A stretch of DNA of 8,270 nt. Source: Sutterella sp. UBA1442. GTDB taxonomy: Bacteria > Pseudomonadota > Gammaproteobacteria > Burkholderiales > Burkholderiaceae_F. The notes beneath the pieces were generated by a model, which worked only from the letters and a program-made list of their open reading frames with translations, searched no databases and was not told the DNA's origin. The position numbers and the translations under genes are program-made. The stretch spans positions 1-8,270 of the forward strand of contig DCTK01000055.1 in NCBI GenBank assembly GCA_002329575.1. The letters are read 5' to 3'. Shown piece by piece: positions 6,152 through 8,270 of this stretch (the first letter of the stretch is position 1; the number at the start of each line of letters is the position of its first letter).

Positions 6152-7234
6152 TTACTGAAGATGGATAACATCCAAGCCCCAAGCTTCGGAGTCATTCTCA
6201 TTAAATAACGTCACAAGCTTAGAAGCATCCTCCGTGGCGGGCAATGCGACTCGCATAACGAGGTGCCCATTCAATTCCCCTGCCCGTTGAACACGAGCCT
6301 TCTGAACCCCGTCGGTATTAAGCACAATGATCGGTTTAGGATCTTCAAACCAAACCGCAGCATTGTCAGCATGAGAGCCAACGAGGGCATTTTGAAGGCA
6401 ACCCGCTGCCTTCATGCGGGCTTCGGTGAGAGCCCGACCGATAAACATACGAGAGGCGTCAGAGAAGTCCACAAAGGACTCACCCGCTAACATATCCGGT
6501 GTTGTTTCCCCGTTCATCCAATCCATCGATTGAGGCAGGCCTGCCAAAATGCCCAAAGTGTTAGCCGCCATTTCATCAAGGGATTCAACACCTTGACTTA
6601 AGCTCCCGAGTGCAAGCTCATCTCCCGTAACCAACGTCACGGCGCCGCAACGCATCAGCATCAAGGCGTTCTCATTGACGCTTACTTCAGCAATCGATCC
6701 ATCAGCAGGCATTTTGCCATCAAGCGCTGCAGGCGTTGCCTGACCGAAAATCAGGGCTACACGAGTTTGAATCGTCACAAACTCTTCATCAAAGGCTTTG
6801 GCGACTTGGTGCATCCAAGCAAGCGTCTCAGGCGATTCAAAAACCACACGGAAGTGAGTGTCGCTATCGGGCAAATGAGCAACCCAGGCAAAGTCCGTTA
6901 CGGCACCGAGCGCATTAAGGATAAAACCTTGTTTGACGTGACCGCGTCCGATGGTTTTAGCATCAACCGTCAAAAGTCGACGTAAAAAAGACACGCCTGC
7001 ATCATCTGTTACTTCAATGGCGTAACGCGGTGCAAAGCATTCTTCGTCTTGGGATTGGGCAATATAAAGACCGCCTTTTTGCAGGCAGACTTGGGACAAT
7101 TCAGAAAGATCTGACATATTGATATCCGAAAACTTGACCCGAGGGTCGATTAGGGGAACTTTTACGCCGCTATTATATCGGAGCCCTTTGACGCGGAAAT
7201 GAAATTGAGCTGTTTTAACGACAAAATTTTTCAT
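6152..7234 (-). CDS. Divergent GcvT/YgfZ-family (folate-binding fold) protein
   Basis: A 360-residue soluble protein related to the glycine cleavage T-protein and YgfZ/IBA57 group. The recognisable N-terminal part is RYAIEVTDDAGVSFLRRLLTVD (70-91), then GFILNALGAVTDFAWV (103-118), equivalent to the LLN..GGxxDD segment of GcvT with one Asp kept. The middle (about 225-235, ANTLGILAGLP) resembles the YgfZ RIxxGIP segment. RMFIGRALTEAR (262-273) falls where YgfZ has KGCYxGQE..AR, but the family Cys is Met here and Gln-Glu is Arg-Ala. Residues 295-358 form the C-terminal barrel. Length suits either family. It lacks clear GcvT catalytic signatures, so true aminomethyltransferase activity is doubtful, and I leave it unnamed. 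The start is unsure: ATG 7234 has only a distant AAGGGG, while ATG 7117 (MSDLSELSQV) lies downstream of a TATAAT at 7177-7172 and gives a 321-residue protein. It is first in an operon with the iron-sulfur serine dehydratase. Confidence 0.75.
   Translation of the reverse strand: MKNFVVKTAQFHFRVKGLRYNSGVKVPLIDPRVKFSDINMSDLSELSQVCLQKGGLYIAQSQDEECFAPRYAIEVTDDAGVSFLRRLLTVDAKTIGRGHVKQGFILNALGAVTDFAWVAHLPDSDTHFRVVFESPETLAWMHQVAKAFDEEFVTIQTRVALIFGQATPAALDGKMPADGSIAEVSVNENALMLMRCGAVTLVTGDELALGSLSQGVESLDEMAANTLGILAGLPQSMDWMNGETTPDMLAGESFVDFSDASRMFIGRALTEARMKAAGCLQNALVGSHADNAAVWFEDPKPIIVLNTDGVQKARVQRAGELNGHLVMRVALPATEDASKLVTLFNENDSEAWGLDVIHLQ
7172..7177 (-). promoter_or_regulatory. Perfect TATAAT -10 box inside the annotated 5' end of the GcvT/YgfZ-like gene
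   Basis: TATAAT on the minus strand is followed by about 50 nt before the in-frame ATG at 7117. At 16 nt upstream stands TTTCCG, a poor -35 (3 of 6). If active, transcription would begin near 7165, downstream of ATG 7234, and the protein would start at 7117. Confidence 0.35.
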
Positions 7235-7257
7235 TCATTCCACACCCCTTGTACAAT
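7228..7257 (+). promoter_or_regulatory. Putative promoter of the RNase G gene
   Basis: TTTTCA (7228-7233, 4 of 6) and TACAAT (7252-7257, 5 of 6) are separated by 18 nt. Transcription would start near 7264, about 26 nt before the ATG. The -35 overlaps the first codon of the longer form of the divergent gene. Confidence 0.4.
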
Positions 7258-7289
7258 GATCTGAGTTGGAATTTGGATTTTGTTCTTGA

Positions 7290-8270
7290 ATGAAGAAAAA
7301 CGAAGAACTTTTCATCCACTGCTCGGCTCAAGAAACCCGGGCAGCTGTGATGGTTGACGGTATTTTAGAAGACCTGCACATTGAGCGACGTGCTCAGCGT
7401 GGCCTTGTCGGCAATGTCTATAAAGGCAAAGTGATGCGCGTGTTGCCCGGCATGCAATCCGCTTTCATCGAAATCGGACTTGAACGCACTGGATTTTTGC
7501 ACATCAACGACATCTATACCGCTCGAAAAGAAGACGGCTCCTATACGCCGATTGAGTACCTCTTACACGAAGGCGAGTCGTTACTCGTCCAAGTCTCAAA
7601 AGACCCCATCGGCACCAAAGGAGCAAGACTGACGACCACCATTTCTTTGGCCGGCCACAAACTTGTATATTTACCCAAGGAACCTCATATCGGTGTTTCG
7701 CAGCGCATTGAAGATGAGCCCGAGCGGGATCGATTAAAGGCACTTATTACGAGCGTTCGCCCCGAGACGGAAAAAGGTGGCTATATCGTGCGCACGTGCG
7801 CCGAGGGTGCTACGGCCGAAGAGTTTCAAAACGACATTGTCTACTTAAAACGACTTTGGGCGCAAATTGAAACCAAGGCTTCAACGTCTTCTGCCCCTGC
7901 TCTTCTTTACCAAGATCTTTATCTGGCAGAACGATCCCTGCGTGACATGGTCAATGAAAGCACCACGCGTATTGTCGTTGATGCCTGGGATGACAACATT
8001 GCCGATTTAACTGAATTTGCTAAAACGTTTATACCGACCGCGGTTGATAAGCTTCAGCTCTACCAAGGTGAAGTGCCACTTTTTGAACAATTCGGGGTTG
8101 AAGAAGAAATTGAACGCGCGCTTGCTCGCCGTGTGGATTTGAAGTCCGGCGGCTATCTCATTTTTGATCAAAATGAGGCCATGACCACGATTGATGTCAA
8201 CACCGGCGCCTATGTCGGTAAACGAGATTTCGGGGACACCGTCTTTAAAACCAATTTGGAAGCGGCTCGT
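7290..8270 (+). CDS. rng: Ribonuclease G, N-terminal two thirds (runs off the right edge)
   Basis: The first 327 residues of the RNase E/G family endonuclease that matures the 16S rRNA 5' end and takes part in mRNA decay. E. coli RNase G has 489 residues, so about 160 are missing. The S1 RNA-binding domain covers about 38-125 (RGLVGNVYKGKVMRVLPGMQ, AFIEIGLERTGFLH, DPIGTKGARLTT). The 5'-sensor region follows, with GVSQRIEDEPER (135-146). Next is the start of the DNase I-like catalytic domain, with LKSGGYLIFDQNEAMTTIDV (284-303), where Asp302 matches the first catalytic Asp (D303 of RNase E). The second catalytic Asp and the zinc-link cysteines lie outside the window. The short N-terminus directly preceding the S1 domain, and the IHIER-like motif (LHIERRAQRG, 29-38), favour RNase G; the RNase E C-terminal scaffold cannot be checked. 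An in-frame TGA immediately before the ATG fixes the start. No strong ribosome binding site is visible. The gene is divergent from the YgfZ-like operon. Confidence 0.93.
   Translation, partial: MKKNEELFIHCSAQETRAAVMVDGILEDLHIERRAQRGLVGNVYKGKVMRVLPGMQSAFIEIGLERTGFLHINDIYTARKEDGSYTPIEYLLHEGESLLVQVSKDPIGTKGARLTTTISLAGHKLVYLPKEPHIGVSQRIEDEPERDRLKALITSVRPETEKGGYIVRTCAEGATAEEFQNDIVYLKRLWAQIETKASTSSAPALLYQDLYLAERSLRDMVNESTTRIVVDAWDDNIADLTEFAKTFIPTAVDKLQLYQGEVPLFEQFGVEEEIERALARRVDLKSGGYLIFDQNEAMTTIDVNTGAYVGKRDFGDTVFKTNLEAAR

Noticed and set aside
7249..7256. Palindrome TTGTACAA between the divergent genes as an operator
   Set aside because: Eight bases is too short to stand out, and it is largely explained by the putative TACAAT -10.
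7504..7743. 79-residue minus-strand open frame
   Set aside because: It is antisense to the conserved S1 and sensor regions of RNase G and is rich in Arg/Leu/Trp, typical of a shadow frame.
1..8270. CRISPR array, tRNA, insertion sequence, prophage or defence genes
   Set aside because: There are no regularly spaced repeats, no cloverleaf-like segments, and no transposase, integrase or nuclease-cassette genes among the frames.

Overview
This window is about 8.3 kb of ordinary-looking bacterial chromosome, with genes on both strands and moderate base composition. One intergenic gap (3332-3774) is clearly richer in A+T. The gene set suggests a betaproteobacterium: a trimeric-type general porin with an N-terminal signal peptide and C-terminal Phe, a LysR-type regulator, a single-chain iron-sulfur L-serine dehydratase, a GcvT/YgfZ-like protein and RNase G. 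My best guess is a gut or animal-associated member of Burkholderiales such as Sutterellaceae. That is inference from gene style only, and no ribosomal marker is present. I see no tRNA, rRNA, CRISPR array, insertion sequence, integrase or phage gene.

Region 1 (1-3331, all minus strand) reads porin, then an M20 amidohydrolase resembling AbgA, then a DcuC-family transporter that runs off the left edge. A convincing intrinsic terminator sits between porin and hydrolase. Hydrolase and transporter are 18 nt apart and must be co-transcribed. Region 2 (3332-3774) is a 443-nt divergent control region packed with inverted repeats, several with the T-N11-A form of LysR-type operator boxes. Region 3 (3775-4734, plus strand) is the LysR-type regulator itself. 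Regions 1 to 3 look like one nutrient module: regulator, outer-membrane pore, inner-membrane carrier and cytoplasmic hydrolase for an acylated or amidated anionic compound.

Region 4 (4739-7234, minus strand) is a two-gene operon. A divergent GcvT/YgfZ-like (folate-binding fold) protein comes first, then the L-serine ammonia-lyase, which carries four cysteines matching the known cluster ligands, including the C-terminal one. The lyase ends 4 nt from the convergent LysR gene. Region 5 (7290-8270, plus strand) is the 5' two thirds of the RNase G gene, divergent from region 4.

I did not find a clearly new system. The points most worth a second look are the pairing of a YgfZ-like protein lacking the family cysteine motif with an iron-sulfur enzyme, the pairing of an AbgA-like hydrolase with a DcuC-type carrier instead of AbgT, the operator-like palindromes in the divergent region, a possible switchable leader on the porin mRNA, and a porin/hydrolase terminator with no evident promoter behind it.
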